Origin: an uncultured Chitinophaga sp.
Lineage (GTDB): Bacteria; Bacteroidota; Bacteroidia; Cytophagales; Cyclobacteriaceae
Reading direction: 5' to 3'
Length of the DNA stretch: 64,000 nt
NCBI GenBank assembly: GCA_902168205.1
Contig: CABHOK010000003.1
Coordinates: 806,001-870,000 of the forward strand
The translations under genes and the position numbers were made by a program. Of the stretch, positions 36,829 through 45,582 are shown one piece after another; position 1 is the first letter of the stretch, and every line of letters begins with the position of its first letter. The notes beneath the pieces were generated by a model. The model made no database searches, was not told the DNA's origin, and saw nothing but the letters and a program-made list of their open reading frames with translations.

Positions 36829-38280
36829 ATGAAAACACCATTTAAAATTTTTTCTCTTTCTCTGCTCGTGTTGCTGGCAGCATGCGCGAAGAAGGAAGTG
36901 AAGGCTCCACAGGCGGTACTCCCTGTACCGAGTGATGCACAACTTGCGTGGCACGAAATGGAGCTGAATGCTTTTGTACATTTCACCACCAATACATTTA
37001 CCGATAAGGAGTGGGGCTTTGGTGATGAGAAACCATCCGTATTTAATCCTACAGCCGTTGACGTAAACCAATGGGTAACAACATTGAAAGATGCCGGTTT
37101 TAAGGGGGTTATTCTTACGTGCAAACACCACGATGGATTTTGCCTGTGGCCAAGTAAATATACCGAGCACTCGGTAAAGAACAGTCCCTATAAAGAAGGG
37201 AAGGGAGACATCGTAAAAGAAGTATCAGACGCTTGTAAACAGCACGGTCTTAAGTTCGGTATATATATGTCGCCATGGGACAGAAACCGCGCTGACTATG
37301 GTTCGCCTTCGTATGTTGAGTACTACCGTAACCAGTTGAAAGAATTATTTACATCGTATGGTCCGGTATTTGAAATGTGGTTTGATGGTGCCAACGGTGG
37401 CGATGGCTACTATGGTGGTGCGAATGAAAAACGCAGAATAAACGGAGCGACATACTACGACTGGCCGACTACACTCAACCTCGTTCGTGAAATGGAACCG
37501 AATGTAATTTTCTTCAGCGATGCAGGTCCGGGCGTACGCTGGGTTGGAAACGAACGCGGTATAGCGGGAGAGACAAACTGGAACTCGATTACTCCGGATA
37601 CTTTATTTGCCGGTAAAGGAGGCATTGAAGAATTACTCGGTACCGGAAATGAAAATGGTACACATTGGATTCCGGCTGAAGTAGATGTATCGATTCGTCC
37701 GGGATGGTTCTATCATGCGAAGGAAGATTCGCTGGTAAAAACACCACAGCAGTTGTTTGATATATACCTTACTTCTGTCGGACGTGGTTCTACCTTATTA
37801 CTTAATGTTCCTCCGGATAAACGCGGTGTTGTGCACGAGAACGATGTGAAGGCGTTGAAAGACTGGCGCGCTTTATTGGACAGTGAGTTTAAAACCAACC
37901 TCGCTGCCAAAGCAGAAGTGAAGGCAGATTCATACCGCGGTGAAGCCGATGCATACGCAGCTTCGAATGTAGCTGACGGTAACAAGGAAACTTATTGGTC
38001 AACCGATGATAACGTAACAACCGGCAGCCTGGAAATTTCGCTGGGTAAAGTACAGCCTGTAAAGTATATCGTGCTGCAGGAGTATATCAAATTAGGACAG
38101 CGTGTAAAGTCATTCAACGTGGAAGTTTGGAAAGACAACGCGTGGCAGAAAGTAGCAGAAGCTACAACTATCGGCTATAAAAGAATTTTGAAATTTGATC
38201 CTGTAGAAACTGATAAAGTACGTGTTACCATCACAGCTTCGAAAGCGTGTCCGGTAATTTCAGCAGTGGAAGTATATTAA
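36829..38280 (+). CDS. Alpha-L-fucosidase, GH29, lipoprotein with C-terminal discoidin-like domain
   Basis: 483 residues. Lipobox LLAACAKK (Cys near residue 20), so it is membrane-anchored. The GH29 barrel contains LNAFVHFTTNTFTDKEWG, GVILTCKHHDGFCLWPS, LKFGIYMSPWDRN and the nucleophile aspartate at about D186 (FEMWFDGANGG). After the barrel, about residues 365-483 form an F5/8 type C (discoidin, CBM32-like) carbohydrate-binding domain (AYAASNVADGNKETYWST ... ACPVISAVEVY). The E-W-G and histidine-rich motifs match the GH29-B-like group that prefers internal or branched alpha-1,3/1,4-fucose, an inference only. The stop overlaps the GH35 start by one base (TAATG at 38278-38282). Confidence 0.94.
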   Translation: MKTPFKIFSLSLLVLLAACAKKEVKAPQAVLPVPSDAQLAWHEMELNAFVHFTTNTFTDKEWGFGDEKPSVFNPTAVDVNQWVTTLKDAGFKGVILTCKHHDGFCLWPSKYTEHSVKNSPYKEGKGDIVKEVSDACKQHGLKFGIYMSPWDRNRADYGSPSYVEYYRNQLKELFTSYGPVFEMWFDGANGGDGYYGGANEKRRINGATYYDWPTTLNLVREMEPNVIFFSDAGPGVRWVGNERGIAGETNWNSITPDTLFAGKGGIEELLGTGNENGTHWIPAEVDVSIRPGWFYHAKEDSLVKTPQQLFDIYLTSVGRGSTLLLNVPPDKRGVVHENDVKALKDWRALLDSEFKTNLAAKAEVKADSYRGEADAYAASNVADGNKETYWSTDDNVTTGSLEISLGKVQPVKYIVLQEYIKLGQRVKSFNVEVWKDNAWQKVAEATTIGYKRILKFDPVETDKVRVTITASKACPVISAVEVY

Positions 38281-40178
38281 TGTGGGGAGAGTATAGAAAT
38301 CAGAACGTGCAACGAATAATACTAATTATCATGGTAATGCTGGTATGTATAACATCCAGCGTTACGGCTCAAAAGAAAAATCATACCTTCGAAGTAAAGG
38401 ACGGTCAATTTGTGTACGATGGCAAGCCGACCCAGATTCATTCGGGAGAAATACATTATGCACGTATTCCGAAAGAGTACTGGAGGCATCGTTTAAAAAT
38501 GGCAAAGGCAATGGGATTGAACACCATTGCTACTTATGTATTCTGGAACTACCATAACACCGCTCCCGGTGTGTGGGATTTTAAAACCGGCAATCGTAAT
38601 CTTGCAGAGTTTATATCTATAGCGAAAGAAGAAGGGTTACACGTTATACTTCGTCCGGGACCATACGCATGCGCGGAGTGGGAGTTTGGTGGCTACCCGT
38701 GGTGGTTGCAAAAGAATAAAGATCTCGTGATCCGATCCAATAATAAACCATTCCTGGATTCCTGTAAAGTATATATTAATAGACTGGCGAAAGAAGTAAA
38801 GCATCTGCAGATCAGTAAGGGCGGACCGATCATCCTTGTTCAGGTAGAGAATGAATTTGGTTCGTATGTGTCGCAGCGAGAAGATATACCGCTGGAAGAA
38901 CACAAAAAGTACAATGCCGCCATCCAAAAGTTATTGACGGATGCAGGCTTCGAAGGACCTTTCTTTACATCGGATGGTACATGGTTGTTCGATGGTGGTT
39001 CTATAGCCGGTATATTACCAACTGCTAACGGAGAAGGTAACATTGATAACCTGAAGAAGGCTGTAAATAAATATCATAACAATCAAGGTCCCTATATGGT
39101 GGCCGAGTTTTACCCGGGATGGCTCGATCATTGGGCAGAACCTTTTGTCCGGATTGGTGCCAATGAGATTGTGAAGCAAACCGAGAAGTACCTGCAGAAC
39201 AATGTGCACTTCAATTTCTATATGGCACATGGGGGTACAAATTTTGGTTTCACCTCGGGCGCTAACTATAACGATGAGCACGATATACAGCCGGATATAA
39301 CGAGCTACGATTATGACGCACCGATCAGCGAAGCCGGGTGGGCAAGTCCCAAGTATATGGCTATCCGCGAACTGATGAAAAAGTATGTGAAATATACTAT
39401 ACCTGAAATTCCGGAAAAGATACCGGTGTTGAAATTGCCGGATGTGGCTATATCAAAAATGGCTGACTTCTTTGAGTGGAAAAATACAGTGAAGCCCATA
39501 GTGAACGATACACCACTGTCTTTTGAAGATTTAGGACAAGGCCACGGATATGTATTGTACAGTAAATCGTTTAACCAGCCTATACAAGGTTTACTTCAGG
39601 TCAACGGTCTGCGCGATTATGCACTGGTATATGTTAATGGAAGGAAAGCGGGTGAGTTAAGTCGTCAGGATAAAAAGTATACGCTGGAGGTAAATATACC
39701 TTTCAATGGCAGATTGGACATTCTGGTAGAGAACATGGGCCGCATTAACTATGGTGCTGACATTGTAAACAGTACCAAGGGCATTATTTCTCCCGTAACC
39801 ATCAACGACTTTGAAATTACTGGTGGCTGGAAAATGTATAGCCTGCCGTTTGATAAGGTGCCGGATCTTTCAAAGAGCGCTGCTAAAAATGTCGCAGGCC
39901 TTCCGGTATTTTATACCGCTACCCTTGCTGTTGAAAAACCTGGCGATGTTTTCCTCGATATGCAGGGCTGGGGTAAAGGAATTGTCTTTATCAATGGTAT
40001 ACATATAGGACGTTACTGGAAAGTAGGTCCGCAGCAAACACTCTATGTGCCGGGCTGCTGGCTGAAAAAAGGGCAGAACGAAATAGTAATATTTGAACAG
40101 CAGAACGATGTTGTTCAGAAGACCATAAAAACATCGAGTGAGCCTATACTTGAGGCGCTTGCGTTGCCACAAAACTGA
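38280..40178 (+). CDS. Beta-galactosidase, GH35, secreted
   Basis: 632 residues from ATG 38280, which shares one base with the preceding stop; a GTG 33 bases upstream would overlap the fucosidase further and is less likely. A signal sequence (ILIIMVMLVCITSSVTAQ) precedes the GH35 barrel: IHSGEIHYARIPKEYWRHRL, GLNTIATYVFWNYHNT, RPGPYACAEWEFGGYPWWL. The acid/base is about E192 (VQVENEFGSY) and the nucleophile about E276 (MVAEFYPGWLDHW). Two beta-sandwich domains follow (LQVNGLRDYALVYVNGRKAGEL; GWGKGIVFINGIHIGRYWKVGPQQTLYVPG). It releases terminal beta-linked galactose, often beta-1,3, from glycan arms. Tight coupling to the fucosidase and sialidase-like genes supports one glycan-trimming operon. 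Confidence 0.95.
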   Translation: MWGEYRNQNVQRIILIIMVMLVCITSSVTAQKKNHTFEVKDGQFVYDGKPTQIHSGEIHYARIPKEYWRHRLKMAKAMGLNTIATYVFWNYHNTAPGVWDFKTGNRNLAEFISIAKEEGLHVILRPGPYACAEWEFGGYPWWLQKNKDLVIRSNNKPFLDSCKVYINRLAKEVKHLQISKGGPIILVQVENEFGSYVSQREDIPLEEHKKYNAAIQKLLTDAGFEGPFFTSDGTWLFDGGSIAGILPTANGEGNIDNLKKAVNKYHNNQGPYMVAEFYPGWLDHWAEPFVRIGANEIVKQTEKYLQNNVHFNFYMAHGGTNFGFTSGANYNDEHDIQPDITSYDYDAPISEAGWASPKYMAIRELMKKYVKYTIPEIPEKIPVLKLPDVAISKMADFFEWKNTVKPIVNDTPLSFEDLGQGHGYVLYSKSFNQPIQGLLQVNGLRDYALVYVNGRKAGELSRQDKKYTLEVNIPFNGRLDILVENMGRINYGADIVNSTKGIISPVTINDFEITGGWKMYSLPFDKVPDLSKSAAKNVAGLPVFYTATLAVEKPGDVFLDMQGWGKGIVFINGIHIGRYWKVGPQQTLYVPGCWLKKGQNEIVIFEQQNDVVQKTIKTSSEPILEALALPQN

Positions 40179-40201
40179 TTTGACTTAAAACGAAATTCTG
40201 C

Positions 40202-41284
40202 ATGAAGTATACTGCTATAGTGGCAACGGCCCTCTCTGTAATTTTAGCCGTAACGGGATGTAAAAAGGAAACAACAACTGACCATACCGATGCCGTGACT
40301 TTGAAGAAAGATAGTTTAATACTCTCGGAGCAGGATTTCGTTTTTGGTGACGATCGTCCGTTTCCGCAGTGCCATGCTTCAACGCTGGTTCGTACAAACG
40401 ATGATAATTTTCTGGTAGCCTGGTTTGGCGGAACGCACGAGAAGCATGACGATGTAGGTATATGGTTGTCTAAAGGTAAAACCAAACACTGGTCTGCTCC
40501 GATCGAAGTAGCCAAGATACGCGAGGAGCCTCACTGGAACCCGGTGCTTCACAAAACTTCTTCGGGTGATATCATCCTATATTTCAAAGTTGGTAAGCCG
40601 ATTGATGTCTGGGAAACATGGTATATGATCTCGCAAGACAACGGCACAACATGGTCAACACCGAAAGAACTTGTGCCGGGTGATAAAGGAGGCCGCGGAC
40701 CAGTAAAGAATAAACTTATTGTACTGTCCAATGGTACATGGCTGGCTCCTGCATCCAATGAACGGAAGGGTGTATGGAACGCATTTGTTGATCGCAGTGA
40801 AGACAACGGCCAGACGTGGAAGTCAACCCCGTTCCTGACATTCAATCGCGACTCTATTTCGGGCGAAGGTGTTATACAGCCTACACTATGGGAATCGTCT
40901 CCAGGTAAAGTTCACATGTTGTTGAGAAGTTCAGCCGGAGTGATCTGTCGTAGTGATTCTGAAGATTATGGTAAAACATGGTCGCCCGTATATAAAACAG
41001 ATTTACCCAATCCCAACAGCGGCATTGATCTTACAAAATTGGACAACGGTATATTAGCCCTTGTATATAATCGTGATGGAAAGAATTGGGGAAATCGCAG
41101 ACCTGTGTCGATAGCCTTGTCGCATGATAACGGTAAGACATGGCCGGTTATAAAAGATCTTGAGACAGGCCAGCAAGGTGATGAATTTTCATATCCGGCC
41201 ATTATACATTATGGAGATACAATAGCGCTGACGTATACATGGAAACGTCAGCGCATTGCATTCTGGAAAGCGAAGATATTATAA
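40202..41284 (+). CDS. Sialidase-like BNR-repeat exo-glycosidase, lipoprotein
   Basis: 360 residues. Lipobox LAVTGCKK (Cys near residue 20). The protein is a six-bladed propeller of the BNR type: Asp-box motifs at SQDNGTTWS, SEDNGQTWK, SEDYGKTWSP and SHDNGKTWPV, plus the early CHASTLVRTNDDNFLVAWFGGTHE. The latter replaces the usual RIP/FRIP arginine motif of confirmed GH33 sialidases, so true sialic-acid specificity is doubtful. Relatives of this group (BNR_2) include enzymes acting on other sugars. It follows GH35 by 23 bases and ends the operon. The role is probably removal of a terminal sugar from the same glycan; the exact substrate is open. Confidence 0.8.
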   Translation: MKYTAIVATALSVILAVTGCKKETTTDHTDAVTLKKDSLILSEQDFVFGDDRPFPQCHASTLVRTNDDNFLVAWFGGTHEKHDDVGIWLSKGKTKHWSAPIEVAKIREEPHWNPVLHKTSSGDIILYFKVGKPIDVWETWYMISQDNGTTWSTPKELVPGDKGGRGPVKNKLIVLSNGTWLAPASNERKGVWNAFVDRSEDNGQTWKSTPFLTFNRDSISGEGVIQPTLWESSPGKVHMLLRSSAGVICRSDSEDYGKTWSPVYKTDLPNPNSGIDLTKLDNGILALVYNRDGKNWGNRRPVSIALSHDNGKTWPVIKDLETGQQGDEFSYPAIIHYGDTIALTYTWKRQRIAFWKAKIL

Positions 41285-41311
41285 TCAGCGTAAGCTTCCG
41301 GGAACTGGTAG

Positions 41312-43582
41312 CTAGAAGCTTTTCGATACTGCCCAATCTTCTTTAGCAGTGCCCCATGTAGGAGAAGGTTTGTTACCCATCTCGAGTATCATGTCTCCGC
41401 CATTCATAATATCGCTGTAGCGGAAATATGATTTGGTATAGGGCTTGCCATTCAGCGTAACCTGCTGGATATAGATGTTGGCAGCTGAGTTGTTCTTTAC
41501 ATCTATCGTAAATTTCTTTTTCCCCGGAAGGTTGATCACGGCATGATCCATCGCCGGACTTCCAAATATATATATACCATTGGCCGGGTTTGCCTGGTAG
41601 AAGCCAAGCGATGAAAGTACATACCAGGCAGACATCTGTCCTACGTCTTCATTTCCACTGAGACCATCGGGTTTGTCAGTATATAAACTGTCGATGATGT
41701 AGCGCACCTTCTCAGCGGTTTTCCAGGGTTGTCCTGCGTAAGCATAGAGATAAGGTATATGGTGACTTGGTTCGTTGCCATGTGCATATTGCCCGATGAG
41801 CCCCGTGATGTCATTGGATGCTTCTTCGCCCATATCGCCTTGTACGGTAAATAACGAATCAAGCTTTGCCAGGAATGCCTGCTCACCGCCCATCAGTTTT
41901 ATCAGACCTTCTACATCGTGTGGCACAAGCCATGTATATTGCCAGGAGTTTCCTTCGGCAAAATCATCCTTCATGTGTCGCGCAGCAAACGGACTGAATG
42001 GTGTTCTCCATTCTTTGTCCGATATTCTTCCGCGCACAAAGTTTATCGTAGTATCAAAATAGTGTTGATAGTTCTGTCCACGCTTGCTAAAGAATTCGTA
42101 CTCTTCTTTATTTCCAAGTGCCTGCGCTAACTGTGCAGCACACCAGTCATCAATGGAGTATTCAAGTCCTTTTGCTACCGTTTCAGTTTCTGCATTAGCC
42201 GGTATATATCCTTGCTCGCGCACATATTTCAGTCCGCGATCATCGCGCATTACAGAAGCTTTCATAGCCTTTAGCGCGAGGGCTCCATCAAATCCGCGGA
42301 AGCCCTTCAGGTAGGCATCTGCTATAACCGGGAACGCACTGTTGCCGGGCATCGTGTTGGTTTCGTTACCAACCAAATGCCACACCGGAAGTTTACCTTG
42401 TTGTTCGTAGATCTTCAGCATGGAGTTTACCATATCATCTACACGCTCCGGTTGAGTAATGGTATAGAGTGAATGCGCTGCACGATAGGTATCCCACAAT
42501 GAAAATGTAGTGAGATTGGTAAATGTAGTGTCGTGGTATACCTGCTTGTCGGTGCCGCGGTAATCTCCGTTGTGATCATTGAAGATTGAAGGTGCGATCA
42601 TCGTGTGATAGAAGGCTGTGTAGAATTTACGCATACGCTCTTCGCTTGCTTTGATCTGTACCTTGTTCAGCTCCTTGTTCCAGGCTGCATCTGCTTCTTG
42701 CGCAGTGCGGTCAAAATCCCAGTGTGGTATCTCTGCTGCTATATTCTGCAAAGCATTTTCTGTACTTACCGGCGATATACCAACTTTGACGAGCAACGGC
42801 TTTTTAACAGCATTACCAAAATGCAGTACACCTTTTACTTTTTTACCGCTGCCTTTTGTTCCCTGTATCGGTTCTGTGCCCTCGAAAAGATCGAGTTGGT
42901 TTACAGGAGCAGAGAACACAATAGCAAAGTACAGACGCTGATCTTCAGCCCATCCTTTTGAATGACGATATCCGGTAATGGTTGTATCGTTTACCTTCTC
43001 GATGAATGTCTCATACGGCAGATCCCATCCTATACCTTCACGCAGGTCGATCAATACTTTAGCATCGTCTGTTTTTGGAAATATATACTTGTGAAAGCCC
43101 ACGCGTTCAGATGCCGTAAGGGTTACATCAATATTATAGTCTTTTAGTTTTACACTATAGAAACCAGGTTTAACTTTCTCATCTGCGTGCGAGAAGAGTG
43201 AACCATAACCGCTGCCCGTAACACCGGGTTTACCTTTTACTAATTTAGTCTCTCCCGTTACAGGCATCAACAGTACATCACCAAGATCACCAATACCTGT
43301 TCCACTCAGATGCGTGTGAGAGAAACCTATAATGACTGAATCAGAATAATGATATCCGGAGCACCAGTCCCATCCTTCGGATAATTGTGTTGGTCCTACC
43401 TGAACAGCACCAAACGGAACATTTGCTCCGACAAAAACGTGTCCGTGAAATCCGCTTCCGATCAACGGATCAACATATTGAGTAAGATTTAAAGTCGTGT
43501 CTGCCGTGCCTTCCTGCACAGTCTCTTTACACGACCAGAATGTGAGCATCATTAACAATAAAACTCCAGCGCGCATTTTCAT
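41312..43582 (-). CDS. Alpha-1,2-mannosidase-type GH92 glycosidase, lipoprotein
   Basis: 756 residues. Lipobox TFWSCKE near residue 18. GH92 is a calcium-dependent inverting family, and its motifs are all present: YVDPLIGSGFHGHVFVGANVPFG (N-domain), GWDWCSGYHYSDS, GFSHTHLSGTG, HLVGNETNTMPG, SWQYTWLVPHDVEGL, the catalytic-acid segment GNEPSHHIPYLYAYAG and DGLSGNEDVGQMSAWYVLSSLGFYQ. Family members trim alpha-mannose from eukaryotic N-glycans or yeast mannan. It converges on the sialidase-like gene with only 27 bases between stops; a weak inverted repeat (41292-41298 with 41315-41321) lies there. It completes an enzyme set suited to mannose-bearing glycoprotein glycans. Confidence 0.95.
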   Translation of the reverse strand: MKMRAGVLLLMMLTFWSCKETVQEGTADTTLNLTQYVDPLIGSGFHGHVFVGANVPFGAVQVGPTQLSEGWDWCSGYHYSDSVIIGFSHTHLSGTGIGDLGDVLLMPVTGETKLVKGKPGVTGSGYGSLFSHADEKVKPGFYSVKLKDYNIDVTLTASERVGFHKYIFPKTDDAKVLIDLREGIGWDLPYETFIEKVNDTTITGYRHSKGWAEDQRLYFAIVFSAPVNQLDLFEGTEPIQGTKGSGKKVKGVLHFGNAVKKPLLVKVGISPVSTENALQNIAAEIPHWDFDRTAQEADAAWNKELNKVQIKASEERMRKFYTAFYHTMIAPSIFNDHNGDYRGTDKQVYHDTTFTNLTTFSLWDTYRAAHSLYTITQPERVDDMVNSMLKIYEQQGKLPVWHLVGNETNTMPGNSAFPVIADAYLKGFRGFDGALALKAMKASVMRDDRGLKYVREQGYIPANAETETVAKGLEYSIDDWCAAQLAQALGNKEEYEFFSKRGQNYQHYFDTTINFVRGRISDKEWRTPFSPFAARHMKDDFAEGNSWQYTWLVPHDVEGLIKLMGGEQAFLAKLDSLFTVQGDMGEEASNDITGLIGQYAHGNEPSHHIPYLYAYAGQPWKTAEKVRYIIDSLYTDKPDGLSGNEDVGQMSAWYVLSSLGFYQANPANGIYIFGSPAMDHAVINLPGKKKFTIDVKNNSAANIYIQQVTLNGKPYTKSYFRYSDIMNGGDMILEMGNKPSPTWGTAKEDWAVSKSF

Positions 43583-44019
43583 ACCATGTATTTAGTGAGG
43601 GTGCAAGTATATTTAATGATGAGGGAATTTAATTGACAGGTTAGAAATTTAGTTTACCACCGTTGCGTTCTGCTGCACAATGTTGTTAATGGGTAAACAA
43701 CTAATGAGACAGTGTTATGTAATATTGAATCCGTTTATTCAATACCGAAATCAAAAATGTTGTTTTTGGATAGCACTGCTGAAAATATTTTTTGAACACG
43801 GTTGAAGAAAGACACACGACACATCTGCATTAATTCACTCCTTTTACAGCCTTTTGTTACGGAAATGGTGCGTGAGAATTCTGTAATCCCGAAGATTATT
43901 GGGTTATGTAAATAATGTTTGCAATTAGATTTTATTTTTCCCGTTTAAATATCGATTTTGTACTATGTTTCCGCACACGGAGCCATTTATAAGCTACTTA
44001 TAACCCAGATTATAAATAC
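43583..44019. other. 437-base divergent intergenic region
   Basis: AT-rich DNA between the minus-strand GH92 gene and the plus-strand sigma gene. It should hold both promoters, but I find no exact TTG-N19-21-TAnnTTTG match on the plus strand; TAATGTTTG near 43914 has one spacer base too many. No coding potential, RNA gene or clear repeat is visible. Confidence 0.5.
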
Positions 44020-44646
44020 ATGGAAGCTGCCAGACAAATTGATAACGATGCACTCCAGCCAGGGCAGGGGAGTCGTTCAATTTCCATGAATGATTATATA
44101 CTTTGGAAGGAGTTCAAGTCCGGTGATCTTGCTGCGTACGCCATGATATACCGTAAGTATTTTTTCGCGCTCTATAATTATGGCAAGAAGCTTAGTGCAG
44201 ACGAAGATCAGATCAAGGATTGTATACAGGAGTTGTTTGTTAAGATATGGAATAACCGCGAGAACCTGAATGAGACAACCTCGATCAAGTATTATCTCTT
44301 TACATCGCTCAAACGAAAATTACTCGATACGCTGAAGTCGCCACACGTGCGATTAAAAGCCGAAGAAGACTTTACTGATTTTGATGTTGAAGATGGAACG
44401 ATGCAGGATGATGAAGTAATGCATTGGCAAAAGGAGCAAGTGCTCAAAGCGATGAGTTCTTTGTCCGGACATCAACAAAAGTTACTGCACATGAAATATT
44501 ACCGGGAACTCTCGAATAAAGAGATATCAGACGAACTCGGTATTACCATTCAATCGGTTTACAATGCCGTGTTCAAAGCGCTGCGTTCACTACGCAAGCA
44601 AATGCAAACCATTGTGCTTCTGGCACTCTCTTGGTTCATGCTGTAA
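44020..44646 (+). CDS. ECF RNA polymerase sigma factor (no adjacent FecR)
   Basis: 208 residues. Region 2: WKEFKSGDLAAYAMIYRKY, FFALYNYGKKLSADEDQIKD, CIQELFVKIWNNRENL. Region 4: AMSSLSGHQQKLLHMKYYREL, SNKEISDELGITIQSVYNAVFKALRSLR. Like the sigma factor at 26202 it ends in a hydrophobic tail (QTIVLLALSWFML), possibly a membrane tether. Sigma factors of this group are normally followed by FecR, SusC and SusD genes. Here the next plus-strand frame is a GH2 remnant, so the regulatory partner is missing locally. It may serve the orphan FecR at 8200 or control the divergent GH92 gene. Family secure, target unknown. Confidence 0.92.
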   Translation: MEAARQIDNDALQPGQGSRSISMNDYILWKEFKSGDLAAYAMIYRKYFFALYNYGKKLSADEDQIKDCIQELFVKIWNNRENLNETTSIKYYLFTSLKRKLLDTLKSPHVRLKAEEDFTDFDVEDGTMQDDEVMHWQKEQVLKAMSSLSGHQQKLLHMKYYRELSNKEISDELGITIQSVYNAVFKALRSLRKQMQTIVLLALSWFML

Positions 44647-45065
44647 TTATTTACAGTTGCCACGCCTATTTACGGGCAAAGAAAAACTTTTATAATTTTT
44701 AGGTATAGCAGAGTAGAATTATACACCGCTGTCGTTTATAGGCCAGTGCTACCACACAGTTTTGGTAACGTCTGTGTGCGTAGTTGGGTTTGGGAGTCCT
44801 CCTTGTTCTTCTATAAGAAGGGCGGGAGGATTCAAACTTTACAGGCATTTCTTATAATACCCGATGTGCCAGGGATACCGTTCGCGCGTGCTATAGAATG
44901 ATTCAGGTATAGTTGAAGGAGCTATACGAGGCGATTTGATACACTGAACTCATGTGATGTTGAATGATCGATTTTGTTTGCCGGTATCTGAAAGTATACG
45001 CAGTGCGTTATAATACCATAAGCCGCACTGCAGGAGCATTTACAACAGCCTTCGTATAAACCGAT
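44647..45065 (+). other. 419-base region without genes; imperfect hairpin
   Basis: All frames are interrupted. An imperfect hairpin at 44797-44830 pairs TCCTCC and TTCTT with AAGAA and GGAGGA around a CTAT loop; it is followed by only two Ts and might terminate the sigma transcript weakly. Since the next frame is the 3' end of a GH2 gene, this DNA could contain eroded GH2 coding sequence, but I could not recognise any. Confidence 0.45.
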
Positions 45066-45572
45066 ATGCACGCAAAAGATACATTGCTTTCGCAAGTCTT
45101 TGTTGGGATAGAACCCGCAGCCGCCAGAAAGTATTGGGCGTTGAAAGGTATGCTGAATACTTTTCACGGAGGCAATGGTATATTTCTGCAGCTTCAGTTG
45201 CTGGACCTTGACAACCGGATACTCAGTGAGAATTTTTACTGGTTGCCGGTTGATAACGATGCCTATACCGGGCTTAACAATACCCGGGCTGCGAGTATAC
45301 AGGCCGAGGCCCGTTGGTTTGACGGAAAGATTGAATTGAAGCTTTCGAATTTCTCACCGGGTATGGTAGCCTTCTTCAGCAGAATAACCATGATGAACCC
45401 GAATACCCGGAAGCGGTTAATGTCCGGGTTCTACAGCGACAGCTATATATCCATAGCGCCCGGCAGTCAACGTACTATATATCTTGAGTATAATCCTGAA
45501 AAAGATTTCGGTACGCCCCTGGTATCCATCAGCGGGTGGAACGTGAGCGAGGCAACACTCGACACTATATAG
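45066..45572 (+). pseudogene. 3' remnant of a GH2 glycosidase (beta-mannosidase/exo-glucosaminidase type)
   Basis: The 168-codon frame matches only the C-terminal Ig-like domains of large GH2 enzymes such as mannosylglycoprotein endo-beta-mannosidase and exo-beta-D-glucosaminidase. The matching stretches are LQLQLLDLDNRILSENFYWLP, then an AEARWFDGKIELKLSN strand, MVAFFSRITMMNPNTRKRLMSG, YSDSYISIAPGSQRTIYLEY and a natural-looking end at VSISGWNVSEATLDTI. GH2 members are about 850-900 residues; the catalytic barrel, sugar-binding domain and signal peptide are all absent, and upstream frames are closed (an in-frame TAA lies three codons before the ATG). The intact 3' end with a lost 5' end suggests a deletion. 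An alternative is expression as a small binding domain, which I consider less likely. The neighbouring glycan locus makes a former beta-mannosidase role attractive. Confidence 0.6.
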
Positions 45573-45582
45573 TTCAAGATTG

